Shown here: piece after piece, positions 1-7,732 of the stretch
Numbering within the stretch: the stretch's first letter is position 1
Layout of the letters: the number at the start of each line of letters is the position of its first letter
Source of the DNA: an uncultured Pelagimonas sp.
GTDB taxonomy: Bacteria > Pseudomonadota > Alphaproteobacteria > Rhodobacterales > Rhodobacteraceae
Direction of reading: 5' to 3'
Assembly (NCBI GenBank): GCA_947499735.1
Contig: CANMPP010000001.1
Location: 1-64,000, forward strand
DNA length: 64,000 bases
Notes under the pieces: generated by a model
Seen by the model: the letters and a program-made list of their open reading frames with translations, nothing else
Databases searched by the model: none
Told to the model about the DNA's origin: nothing
Translations under genes and position numbers: made by a program

Positions 1-1404
1 CTGACGGAAGACGAACAAAAGCTTTTGGATGCAGATCGGCTAGCTGCCTACCTTGAGCTGGAAAAAGAGGCGCGCGCAGAAATCGCAGGGGATGTGTGCA
101 CGTCCTCCATGAGTGAGACCGAATGTGGCGTCGCGGTTGATTTAGAAATCGAACGTCAATCTGCGCTGGAGAACCGCGTTCTGGGGGCCGTGGATCTGGT
201 CTTTGGCACGGCTGAAATCGCAGGCGCGCTGTATATGTGCCCGACCTCAGCGGGCACAGCTTGCGCCACCGCCTCTGTGGCTGTTGGCCTGCACGGTTTT
301 GACACGGCAAGCGCGGGTCTGACCCAGCTGATCACCGGCGAAGAGGCGCTCCCCTACGGTGTGCAGCTGCTGATGAATGCCACGGGGCTGGATCAAGACA
401 TGGCCACGCTGGCCTACGATCTGGTCGCCATCGGCTTTGAACTCAACGCCATAAGAGAAATCGTCGCCGCACAGGGCACCGAGGCGCTTGTCAAACAATA
501 CGACCTCGTGTTTGATAGTGTCGAGAATACGGCAGTCGGGCTTGAGCGTTTGCCATGCTGTTTTGTTGCAGGAACTCCAATTAAGACTGAAACTGGCTAT
601 ACCAGTATTGAACAGCTTGAAGTTGGTGATTGGGTTCTGGCTCAGGATGTCGAAACTGGTGACATCAGCAAGCAACAGGTCACTGATGTTCATGTTCGCC
701 CAATCTCTGAGATTAAGACGTTCTATCGTCTAGGTGTTGTCGCAAGTGGGGTTTCAGAAGACCTGTATGTGACTGGTGAGCACCCGTTTTGGGTCCCCAG
801 TGAGTCTGAGTGGGTCACTGTAGATGAACTGGTTGTGGGCACAAAGCTTACTAATCATGCTGGCGATACAGTTAATGTCGTGGCGAAAGACCTACAGTCC
901 GAACTTCAGCAAACGTACAACATCACTGTCGAAGGATACTCCAGCTACTTTGCAGGCATGACGGAGACGTTGGTCCACAACTGTGGTGAAGTCGTTGGGC
1001 GCACGGCGAGTGGTCAGCCTATTCACGCTGTCGCTACAGATGGTGGTACTGATCTGTTCGTTCAGACACCGTCAGGGCAATATATTGATGCGCAACGCTA
1101 TGATTTGGCCACTGGCATGGGACAGCCAGCGAACGTCGTTGACGGTAATCTTTCAAATATTGTAAATGACAATTATCGCCCAGGAGCTTCTATCGGTAGT
1201 GGCAGTACAGCAGACGCAGTTCGTTATGAAATCACAACAGGGCTACAAGTTGGAGGGCGCACTCATACAACAAAAGCGACTGAGTACATCGCGGCGCTCA
1301 AGAGCTGGATTCTTAATAATCCAGGTGCTTCGTCAAGTGACATTCGTACTGCGCAGAACATGATCATTGATTTGGAGGACGCGCTTGCAACAACAATACC
1401 GTGA
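1..1404 (+). CDS. C-terminal part of a CdiA/FHA-like exoprotein with Hint domain and toxin tip (5' partial)
   Basis: The reading frame is open from the first base, so the protein starts outside the window. Order seen: a charged lead-in, a conserved pretoxin segment (121-535) that recurs twice downstream, a Hint/intein-like domain (556-984, from CCFVAGTPIKTE to LVHNC) and a ~140-residue C-terminal domain ending at 1404. Such tips in two-partner-secretion exoproteins are toxins delivered to neighbouring cells (family knowledge). The Hint domain keeps a first Cys and a His-Asn followed by Cys, the residues used for autoproteolysis or splicing. The tip (GSTADAVRYE, GGRTHTTKATEYI) belongs to no toxin class I can name. 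The next gene overlaps its end, as toxin/immunity pairs do. Confidence 0.75.
   Translation: MTEDEQKLLDADRLAAYLELEKEARAEIAGDVCTSSMSETECGVAVDLEIERQSALENRVLGAVDLVFGTAEIAGALYMCPTSAGTACATASVAVGLHGFDTASAGLTQLITGEEALPYGVQLLMNATGLDQDMATLAYDLVAIGFELNAIREIVAAQGTEALVKQYDLVFDSVENTAVGLERLPCCFVAGTPIKTETGYTSIEQLEVGDWVLAQDVETGDISKQQVTDVHVRPISEIKTFYRLGVVASGVSEDLYVTGEHPFWVPSESEWVTVDELVVGTKLTNHAGDTVNVVAKDLQSELQQTYNITVEGYSSYFAGMTETLVHNCGEVVGRTASGQPIHAVATDGGTDLFVQTPSGQYIDAQRYDLATGMGQPANVVDGNLSNIVNDNYRPGASIGSGSTADAVRYEITTGLQVGGRTHTTKATEYIAALKSWILNNPGASSSDIRTAQNMIIDLEDALATTIP
121..535 (+). repeat. Pretoxin repeat, copy 1 (inside the exoprotein)
   Basis: First and longest copy (about 415 bp) of a segment encoding VAVDLEIERQSALENR through FDSVENT. 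Copies 2 (2054-2465) and 3 (3430-3788) are nearly identical at DNA level, and all three lose similarity at the codons after VENT. This is the expected recombination homology for exchanging toxin tips. Confidence 0.9.
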
Positions 1405-1762
1405 GGAATGGATCAATCTCACCTTTAGCTTTGTGAGCTGGTTGAGGAGTAGCTTTCCTGACATGAAGGATAGAATTTTAGAGGAGTCGTTTTATCCTTC
1501 ATTTGGTGAAATGGTGCGAACCACTCCTATGATGCTGTGGGCCGATGTCGGTCGATATAGCCTCGAGGAGCTGAGCTTAAAATCGGTCGACGATGAGAGC
1601 ATTCTTGACCGAGTTGTCGCGATTGTGCGGGAAGCTTCTCCTGCTGTTCAGAATGAAATCCTTGTCGGTTTTGTCGAAGCACATATGTTCCGAAGGCCCG
1701 ACTCACCACTTGCGAATGAATTAGGCAAAGCGTTGGACATGGATCTCAGTGATCTGTGTTGA
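1385..1762 (+). CDS. Probable immunity protein for the first toxin tip
   Basis: A 125-residue acidic protein with no signal peptide, starting inside the toxin gene's end. I chose the TTG at 1385 because a strong GGAGG (1374-1378) sits six bases upstream; another TTG at 1367 is in frame but lacks this. The 20-bp overlap with the toxin frame implies translational coupling. By position and size it should be the cognate immunity protein, acting in the cytoplasm of the producer. The family is not recognised; an internal ATG near 1464 is a less likely start. Confidence 0.65.
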   Translation: MQQQYREEWINLTFSFVSWLRSSFPDMKDRILEESFYPSFGEMVRTTPMMLWADVGRYSLEELSLKSVDDESILDRVVAIVREASPAVQNEILVGFVEAHMFRRPDSPLANELGKALDMDLSDLC

Positions 1763-1916
1763 CAGGAGCGACGGCTATGAAACCGCAAAATTCGGACTGG
1801 ATTTACTAAGAACTAATGCGAATTTCTTTGAAATAGATTTTCTAAAAGATGTTCGCTCTAAATATCTCGAACTTTCAGTTAAAAGATTGCCAGAGAACTT
1901 GAGAAATCTCAGTTAG
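1761..1916 (+). pseudogene. Fossil 3' end of an immunity-like gene
   Basis: Directly after the immunity stop, in another frame, lies a protein-like stretch of about 50 codons (DRSDGYETAKFGLDLLRTN, later VRSKYLELSVKRLPENLRNL) closed by TAG at 1914-1916. It has no start codon of its own and looks like the C-terminus of a lost gene from an earlier module. Origin is inferred from composition only. Confidence 0.4.
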
Positions 1917-1930
1917 TTCAAAACGCAGGG

Positions 1931-2052
1931 TTACAACTCCCTTTCCACATTCATCAGCTCTAACTCAAACACCATGCGCTCGATCAAATCTTTGAGATCT
2001 TCTTGCGTAAGGTTGAAACTGGCGCATAGCTTTGGGCTCGCCTGAACTACAT
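1931..2052 (-). pseudogene. Fossil 3' end of a minus-strand gene cut by pretoxin copy 2
   Basis: Read on the minus strand this gives LTQEDLKDLIERMVFELELM and then NVEREL before a TAA at 1931-1933: a natural-looking C-terminus with no upstream part. The frame is cut where pretoxin copy 2 begins (2054), suggesting that the repeat's arrival truncated an older gene. The product is not recognised. Confidence 0.4.
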
Positions 2053-2053
2053 C

Positions 2054-2465
2054 GAATATGGCGTCGCGGTTGATTTAGAAATCGAACGTCAATCTGCGCT
2101 GGAGAACCGCGTTCTGGGGGCCGTGGATCTGGTCTTTGGCGTGGCTGAAATTGCAGGCGCGCTGTATATGTGCCCGACCTCAGCGGGCACAGCTTGCGCC
2201 ACCGCCTCTGTGGCTGTTGGCCTGCACGGTTTTGACACGGCAAGCGCGGGTCTGACCCAGCTGATCACCGGCGAAGAGGCGCTCCCCTACGGTGTGCAGC
2301 TGTTGATGAATGCCACGGGGCTGAATCAAGATATGGCCACACTGGCCTACGATCTGGTCGCCATCGGCTTCGAACTCAACGCGGTAAGAGCCATCGCCGC
2401 ACAAGGCACAGACGCACTTGTCAAACAATACGACCTTGTGTTTGATAGTGTCGAGAATACGGCAG
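2054..2465 (+). repeat. Pretoxin repeat, copy 2
   Basis: About 412 bp, nearly identical to 121-535 (E-C-G-V in copy 1 reads E-Y-G-V here, plus a 3-bp deletion near 2390). It begins abruptly after unrelated sequence and runs in frame into a different toxin tip. Confidence 0.9.
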
Positions 2466-2890
2466 ATGACCTTGTAAACTCTGGAACTCGCCCCGGCGCG
2501 ACCGACGCGGAAGCCGGTGGTGCTTCTTACTATGATCAATACAGGAAAGCGGATGGAAGCGGATGGGACTGGCCCGAGAATCTTGGTTTTGTGGACACAC
2601 CGACCGAAGCGACGATACCTGTAGGAACTCGGCTTGATAGATATGGTTCGGCAGATGGCTCTTTTATGTCACCCGCCGGTACGCCACTAGAGGAGAGAGC
2701 AATGGCCCCTGGCAGCGCGGCAGAGCCTTTACGCACATATGAAGTAGCTAAGCCCTTGCCCGTTATCCAGGGCGAGGTAGCACCGGCATTTGGCCAGTCT
2801 GGTGGAGGAACGCAAATGCTGCCAAATCTTTCTGAGCGAGTGAATGTCGATTGGTTGGTTCAAAACGGCTATTTGAAAGAGGTAAACTAG
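2123..2890 (+). CDS. Orphan toxin module: truncated pretoxin plus TNT-type NAD-glycohydrolase domain
   Basis: The first ~115 residues are pretoxin copy 2. The C-terminal ~105 residues match the TNT (tuberculosis necrotizing toxin) fold: a WPENLGF start, PVGTRLDRYGSADGSFMSPAG, a KPLPVIQGEVAPAFGQSGGG core and a final NGYLKEV. TNT toxins hydrolyse NAD+ in the target cytoplasm; the Arg of DRYG and a Gln in GQSGGGTQ correspond to known functional residues as I recall them. The frame is open from 2030 with no ATG; GTG 2123 is only the first possible start. It may therefore be a silent donor cassette rather than an expressed protein. The immunity gene begins one base after its stop. Confidence 0.7.
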   Translation: MDLVFGVAEIAGALYMCPTSAGTACATASVAVGLHGFDTASAGLTQLITGEEALPYGVQLLMNATGLNQDMATLAYDLVAIGFELNAVRAIAAQGTDALVKQYDLVFDSVENTADDLVNSGTRPGATDAEAGGASYYDQYRKADGSGWDWPENLGFVDTPTEATIPVGTRLDRYGSADGSFMSPAGTPLEERAMAPGSAAEPLRTYEVAKPLPVIQGEVAPAFGQSGGGTQMLPNLSERVNVDWLVQNGYLKEVN

Positions 2891-2891
2891 G

Positions 2892-3323
2892 ATGGACATT
2901 ACTGTTAGGAGTATCCAAGATATAGTCTGGGAACTTGCTACACGGATTGATGCGCCCAAAACGTTGACAACTGTTTTCTCGAAATCGCCGCAGGACGGCA
3001 GACCTCATGTAGAAATTCAGGGTGATGAAATTTGGCTAGTTACTGTGGAACGGGGAGCTGTGTTCTTGGTGAAAAAGACTGAGAGCTTAGATATACTTTT
3101 GTATTGGTTGTTTCGTTCGATAACATCGCAGATGGCACAAGAATACGAACTGCGACATCGTAATAAACAGCAGGATCCACGTAGGATAATGTTCTCTAAG
3201 CAGATGGAATTGATGAGGAGCCTTTCGTCAAATTGGCATGAAACATTGAAGGAAGAAGTTGAGAGCATTCTTTCAACCAATCCTTACTTGGACCCGCCAC
3301 CAACTACCTCACAGTTGGTCTGA
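2892..3323 (+). CDS. Imm63-like immunity protein for the TNT toxin
   Basis: A 143-residue cytoplasmic protein starting at the ATG one base past the toxin's TAG. Its second half (MAQEYELRHRNKQQDPRRI, FSKQMELMRSLS, then EEVESILSTNPYLDPPP) matches my memory of the Imm63 immunity family, including the YELxHR...QDxRR pattern and the terminal NPYxD. It should bind and block the adjacent NADase. Family assignment is from motif recall and not searched; the immunity role is well supported by position. Confidence 0.6.
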   Translation: MDITVRSIQDIVWELATRIDAPKTLTTVFSKSPQDGRPHVEIQGDEIWLVTVERGAVFLVKKTESLDILLYWLFRSITSQMAQEYELRHRNKQQDPRRIMFSKQMELMRSLSSNWHETLKEEVESILSTNPYLDPPPTTSQLV

Positions 3324-3429
3324 ATTATGACGTTTTTCCTGCATTTGATCCGAACCATTTTTAATGGTCCTGCCAGAGGAGTTTGACGCCTTCCCCCAAA
3401 TCCACGCAATGTCAGTCTATGACACAACC

Positions 3430-3788
3430 AGAACCGCGTTCTGGGGGCCGTGGATCTGGTCTTTGGCACGGCTGAAATCGCAGGCGCGCTGTATATGTGC
3501 CCGACCTCAGCGGGCACAGCTTGCGCCACCGCCTCTGTGGCTGTTGGCCTGCACGGTTTTGACACGGCAAGCGCGGGTCTGACCCAGCTGATCACCGGCG
3601 AAGAGGCGCTGCCCTACGGTGTGCAACTGCTGATGAATGCCACGGGGCTGGATCAAGATATGGCCACGCTGGCCTACGATCTGGTCGCTATCGGCTTTGA
3701 ACTCAACGCCGTACGAGAAATCGCAGCACAGGGCACCGAGGCGCTTGTCAAACAATACGACCTCGTGTTTGATAGTGTTGAAAATACG
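3430..3788 (+). repeat. Pretoxin repeat, copy 3
   Basis: About 359 bp, nearly identical to the 3' part of copies 1 and 2, starting at AGAACCGCG. An in-frame TGA lies just upstream. The 3324-3429 spacer before it codes nothing recognisable. Confidence 0.9.
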
Positions 3789-4256
3789 ACGCTGAGCCAA
3801 CACCAAGTTGATGATTTACTCGCGAGCAAGGCAAATGGGGAAACTTTACCTGATCCGTCAAGCTACATGTCCCAATCTGAAATTGATGCACATTTGGCAC
3901 AGTTTAGTGAAGGCGCTGTAAGATTTTCTACCCGTTCCAATCTCGATGAATATGGGACTGCAGGTGGTGGCGACGCCTTTGTTATGCCTAAATCAGAGTT
4001 TGATCAGATCGTAGCAGACGCTGGCGGAGATATGAGCGTTGTCGAGCAGAGGTTGAATTTAGATACGGGTTCGCTTTCCAATGGTGACGCTGTTGCGCTT
4101 TATATACCGCCAGAAAATTTAAACGGGATAAGAGTCCCTAACGGCAATGAAGCAGGGGCTAATAGTCAATGGGTTCCGGGGGGATACACCGCAAGTGGCA
4201 CGGCTGAAGCCGTGGTCGACCTGAGAGACGCGCCAATAATTGAAATAGAGTTTTGA
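3450..4256 (+). CDS. Orphan toxin module: truncated pretoxin plus unassigned toxin domain
   Basis: About 113 residues of pretoxin copy 3 are followed by a ~155-residue tip. The tip has the order EGAVRFSTRSNLDEYG, AFVMPKSEFDQIV, a VVEQRLNLDTGSLS helix and RVPNGNEAGANSQWVPGGYT. I have the impression of similar C-termini in Rhs and TPS proteins but cannot name the activity. The frame opens right after a TGA and has no ATG; GTG 3450 is the first possible start, so expression is doubtful. The partner gene follows after 11 bp. Confidence 0.6.
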   Translation: MDLVFGTAEIAGALYMCPTSAGTACATASVAVGLHGFDTASAGLTQLITGEEALPYGVQLLMNATGLDQDMATLAYDLVAIGFELNAVREIAAQGTEALVKQYDLVFDSVENTTLSQHQVDDLLASKANGETLPDPSSYMSQSEIDAHLAQFSEGAVRFSTRSNLDEYGTAGGGDAFVMPKSEFDQIVADAGGDMSVVEQRLNLDTGSLSNGDAVALYIPPENLNGIRVPNGNEAGANSQWVPGGYTASGTAEAVVDLRDAPIIEIEF

Positions 4257-4267
4257 GGAAACACCCG

Positions 4268-4549
4268 ATGAAGTTGAAGCCTGTGAATGTTGATAAGTCT
4301 CAGCGAGACAAGCACCTTAGCAAGAAAGACGGAAAATATTTTTTTACAGATGCTACGGGCGCAGAAACCGAATTGAAAGGTAAGCACTGCAAGGCATACA
4401 AACTGAACGACAAGTATTACTTTCAATTTGACCAAGGTCATTTCATTACACAGTTTGTTGATGTGGAGATATCAGAGGTTGACTTTAACTCGTTGAGAAA
4501 CGGACTCCTGTCTTTTGATGATCTACAGACTAAATGCACGCGTGCGTAG
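4268..4549 (+). CDS. Small immunity-like protein of the third module
   Basis: A 93-residue lysine-rich protein (MKLKPVNVDKSQRDKHL...) with many aromatic residues in its middle (KYYFQFDQGHF). The ATG at 4268 is preceded by AGGAAA from the end of the toxin gene; a TTG at 4253 is in frame but less likely. No family is recognised. Its place directly after an orphan toxin suggests it is the antidote, and its basic character suggests an acidic partner surface, which is inference. Confidence 0.5.
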   Translation: MKLKPVNVDKSQRDKHLSKKDGKYFFTDATGAETELKGKHCKAYKLNDKYYFQFDQGHFITQFVDVEISEVDFNSLRNGLLSFDDLQTKCTRA

Positions 4550-4910
4550 CTGGGTATTCTGCCCAGTCGTTGTGGACGTTCAGACAGTAATCGTGAATGT
4601 CAATAATGACAGAACATTCAGTATCAACGAGCAAAACACAACTTCATCTGAAGCTGCTGAACTTATTCAGAGCTCGCCCAATTATAATCCTGATGCATCG
4701 ATTTTCTTGGGCTCTTGCCATTCTGGTTTTTGCCATTGACAAGTTGGTGCTGAAGGCGCTCAGCTTCTGTCGAACATCACTGGCCAGCCTATTATTGCCC
4801 CAAATGTGCCAACACGGGTTGCTGATTCGACAAAGGGTACTACTAACTGGACCCTTGGGACAAGTGCCGATATCTTAGATCCGAACTGGACGGTTTTCTT
4901 TCCTGAATGA
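4518..4910 (+). pseudogene. Toxin-tip remnant interrupted by an in-frame TGA
   Basis: One frame carries ASIFLGSCHSGFCH, then TGA (4737-4739), then continues without a shift as QVGAEGAQLLSNITGQPIIA to FFPE and a final TGA at 4908-4910. The SCHSG...QLLSNITGQPIIAP pattern resembles caspase-fold (CHAT/C80-like) peptidase tips, where the Cys would be catalytic. The upstream half overlaps the previous gene and lacks any pretoxin, so this is a decayed fragment with one nonsense codon. A C-to-T change (CGA to TGA) would explain the stop. Confidence 0.55.
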
Positions 4911-4924
4911 TGGTGTGATGAGCG

Positions 4925-5395
4925 ATGCGATCAATTGATAGCCTAAATTTTTGGTCAGCAACCCAAGGCCGAGACTATCCTGCTTACGAGCCTCTTTTTG
5001 ATGATTTGGAAACCCATATTGGAATTTTGTCTGATGACGAGGCCGCCCAAATTAGTGGGTATATGAATTTTTTCACAACCTCTGGCAAATGGATGAGCTA
5101 TCCTCATGATCCACTCAATGAAGAAATTATAGTCGAGAGGAATGAAGGCGAAGACGACAAATATCGCTGGTCAGGCTTGCTTCATTATCTGGTTGAAAAG
5201 TATCGTGTCGACCCGCCAATGGAGTTTAGACTGCACGTTAGGGATCGACTAGCATCAACGTTGGATTTGCAGAAATTTGCCTCGGACTTGAACCGTCCTC
5301 ATACGAGACGATCTCCGCAAGTATTGCGGGAACGCTTATGGCGTAAATTGAAATTAGAGGGTGGAGTAGAAGCTGCTTGGGTTTTGTATCCGTAA
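4925..5395 (+). CDS. Probable immunity protein of the broken fourth module
   Basis: A 156-residue protein without signal peptide starting at ATG 4925, 14 bp after the broken toxin's final stop. The N-terminal half is acidic and aromatic (NFWSATQGRDYPAYEPLFDD), the C-terminal half basic (RRSPQVLRERLWRKLKLEGG). The family is not recognised. If the toxin is dead, this gene may persist as a shield against siblings still carrying that toxin. Its stop (5393-5395) is in frame with the next fragment. Confidence 0.5.
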   Translation: MRSIDSLNFWSATQGRDYPAYEPLFDDLETHIGILSDDEAAQISGYMNFFTTSGKWMSYPHDPLNEEIIVERNEGEDDKYRWSGLLHYLVEKYRVDPPMEFRLHVRDRLASTLDLQKFASDLNRPHTRRSPQVLRERLWRKLKLEGGVEAAWVLYP

Positions 5396-6079
5396 GTATG
5401 CGCCGTCGCACAAAGCCTATATGCTGGCACCGACCCGCTGGCCGCGGGCCTGAGCGAATCCGAAGCCCTCACCAACGTCACCCTAGCCTCCGCCTTCGCC
5501 TCTTGGCTTACATCCGGGGGCGACGCAGATAACGTCTCCATCAGCACCTCAATCGGAACCAACGCGTTTGATAACAATTATCTGGGCCTTCATGATTTGG
5601 AAGCCTATGAGCAAGCATTGCAAACGTGTGAGGGTGCCGCAGATTATGCACAATGTGCACGTCAAGTTTGGCTCAACGGTGGCTTTTCTGATATTTATGA
5701 GGAGAATAAGGAATCACTTCTGGCTTGCGTCGCTGCCGGAAATGCAGAATGCGTTGATCAACATAAAGACGCGATTTTAGCGGCGCAGGACCAAGCCCGC
5801 GAGCTGAATAGCACTTTGATTCATATAGGTGTTTTCCCCGGCGAGGCCAGCAACCCGAACCTTTACAGTTACATTGAACTGCAAAGTTATTACGGTATTT
5901 CGCTCGACCAAGTTGACCGCATTCAAGACACGCTTTGCAACGGTTTAACGGCGAATGACTACTGCAGGCAGCTATCTGTCCCAAAAAACCTGACGGCGGA
6001 TAGGGTACAGGTTAGTTTAGAAATCGATGGAAAAGTCAGCCATATAGACATTCAAATCCCCTTCAAATCCGGGTTCTGA
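5396..6079 (+). pseudogene. Displaced CdiA pretoxin (VENN-like) fragment
   Basis: An open frame begins at the codon after the preceding stop and has no usable start until TTG 5597. It reads SLYAGTDPLAAGLSESEAL, a short Ala/Gly helix, then AFDNNYLGLHD, which parallels the pretoxin segment before the VENN motif of CdiA proteins (DNN here). A cysteine-bearing tail follows (LQTCEGAADYAQCARQ, LLACVAAGNAEC). The last ~63 bp run antisense into the transporter gene's 3' end, so the final residues are probably not native. Likely a recombination leftover. Confidence 0.5.
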
Positions 6080-7732
6080 GTTTTGCAGGCTGCTTTCAGG
6101 ACGCCTTAATGCGCGCCCCCATTTCAGAGATAGAACAGCCTGATTATTAAACGTGATATCGGTTCCAAACATAGCGCCCCACAGGCTGTTGCGTGACCAG
6201 TCCCGCAATTCTGATGGGCTGATATAGCCATAATCCACCCCCAAGCTTTGCCCAATCTGCAACCAGTTGGTTTTCAGAGCGGTCCATTGCAACGTGTTCT
6301 GGAAATAGATCCCACTGTCGCCATACATGCTGTCATCGTGAAAACCACGCACCGTGCTCCAGCCACCAATCGATATCTGTTCGCTGCCGGGTAATATGCT
6401 GCCGCTATGTTGCCCTGCGACAATGCTTTCAAAGCTCAAACCTGATTGACCGATAGGTCTTTGCCATTCGGTTCGGAATTTTAAAACTTGAAACTTTGGG
6501 TCAACCAGACTGTCTTCTAAAACGTCTGCGCCAAACCAAGATAAGCCAAAGCGTAAACCGATGTCCCAGGTAAGTTTTGCCTGCGCCCCAGCGGTTTCAC
6601 CACGAAGACCCGTCGAACCGATCGTAAGACGCCGGCGCTGAGATTCAATTTCGACGTCTGAGATGAACACCTGCGACCGGGACAGGGTCAGGCTGGCATA
6701 GCTGTAGGTTTTGCTGCTTTGATTGCGCGAAATCAGGTTTTCGATGACGAAAGACTTGGACGCTGAATTGCCTTCAATCGGGTAGGTTTCATTGATACCG
6801 TCGAGAATGTAAAAATATTCGCTCTTGTTGAGATCGACAAACAAGCTCCAATTTCCGACAGGCAGATTGAAACTGGCGGAATAACTGTCCGAAAATAGAT
6901 CGCTGCGATCCTCAAATGGGGAATTGTTAAAACCTATAGAAATTTCGTCATTTCGATTGAATAGGTTGTCGTATGTAAGGCTAACACGCCCTTTGTATTT
7001 TCCCGTACTTTCAAATCCTGCATTGGACAGGCCAAAGGACAGATGCCAAGGTTTGGTTTCTTCCGTTTTTACCTGAATGTAGCTGCCACCGACATCTTCA
7101 CCCGGAACAAGGTCAAAGGTGGCATTCACCGAGGCCGGTCCGTTCATATTCTCCAAGCCTTGTTCCAGATCACGCAGATTCAACACCTCTCCGCGTTTGG
7201 CAGGGAATGCTAAGGCAATCCGAGCATCTTGAGGCGCCCCAGAGCCGTAGACATAGCCTTCGATACGTCCCGAAATGATCGAAATTTCCAATGATCCGTC
7301 AGATACATCCTGTTGTGGGGCATAGGCCCGTGTCGTGATCAATCCAGCGTCTTGGTACAACCTATTCAATTGGTTGAGGACGGTGCCAATATCTGCAGCG
7401 GTCGCGCAGGTTCCAACCAATTGGTCTGCGATATCAGGTCGTGTCCCGAGATCTTCATATCCGGTAAGGTCAACCGTATGTATCGCAAAACAGGCCCCGC
7501 CTTTGGGGGGTGAAAACCGATCCTCTAGATCAAGATCACCCTCTAATGAAATGTCGTCCGGCCTGCGATTTTCTTCACGTTCTCGTCGCGTTGCCGCCTC
7601 TGTTTGTATTTGTTGGAGATCCGTTCGTTCTATCGATGCCAAATCCGCCGGCGCAGTTTGCTGTGCCAAGATGCTTTGACAAAGACAGGCCAGAATGGCT
7701 GACAAAATCCAAATCAGTTTTACGCGTATCAA
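6017..7732 (-). CDS. cdiB: Two-partner secretion outer-membrane transporter (CdiB/ShlB family)
   Basis: 571 residues: a signal peptide (1-23), a proline-poor linker, a POTRA domain from about residue 80 (CFAIHTVDLTGYED), then a ShlB-type 16-strand barrel carrying VRGF at 461-464 and a C-terminal ADFSIDF ending in Phe as Omp85 proteins require. It exports the large TpsA/CdiA exoprotein across the outer membrane. It lies convergent to and downstream of the toxin array rather than upstream of the exoprotein gene as usual. Its start overlaps the end of the IalB-like gene by 4 bp, so it is last in a three-gene operon. Confidence 0.85.
   Translation of the reverse strand: MIRVKLIWILSAILACLCQSILAQQTAPADLASIERTDLQQIQTEAATRREREENRRPDDISLEGDLDLEDRFSPPKGGACFAIHTVDLTGYEDLGTRPDIADQLVGTCATAADIGTVLNQLNRLYQDAGLITTRAYAPQQDVSDGSLEISIISGRIEGYVYGSGAPQDARIALAFPAKRGEVLNLRDLEQGLENMNGPASVNATFDLVPGEDVGGSYIQVKTEETKPWHLSFGLSNAGFESTGKYKGRVSLTYDNLFNRNDEISIGFNNSPFEDRSDLFSDSYSASFNLPVGNWSLFVDLNKSEYFYILDGINETYPIEGNSASKSFVIENLISRNQSSKTYSYASLTLSRSQVFISDVEIESQRRRLTIGSTGLRGETAGAQAKLTWDIGLRFGLSWFGADVLEDSLVDPKFQVLKFRTEWQRPIGQSGLSFESIVAGQHSGSILPGSEQISIGGWSTVRGFHDDSMYGDSGIYFQNTLQWTALKTNWLQIGQSLGVDYGYISPSELRDWSRNSLWGAMFGTDITFNNQAVLSLKWGRALRRPESSLQNSEPGFEGDLNVYMADFSIDF

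Noticed and set aside
3324-3429. Possible insertion-sequence end before pretoxin copy 3
   Set aside because: No inverted repeat, target duplication or transposase fragment could be shown.
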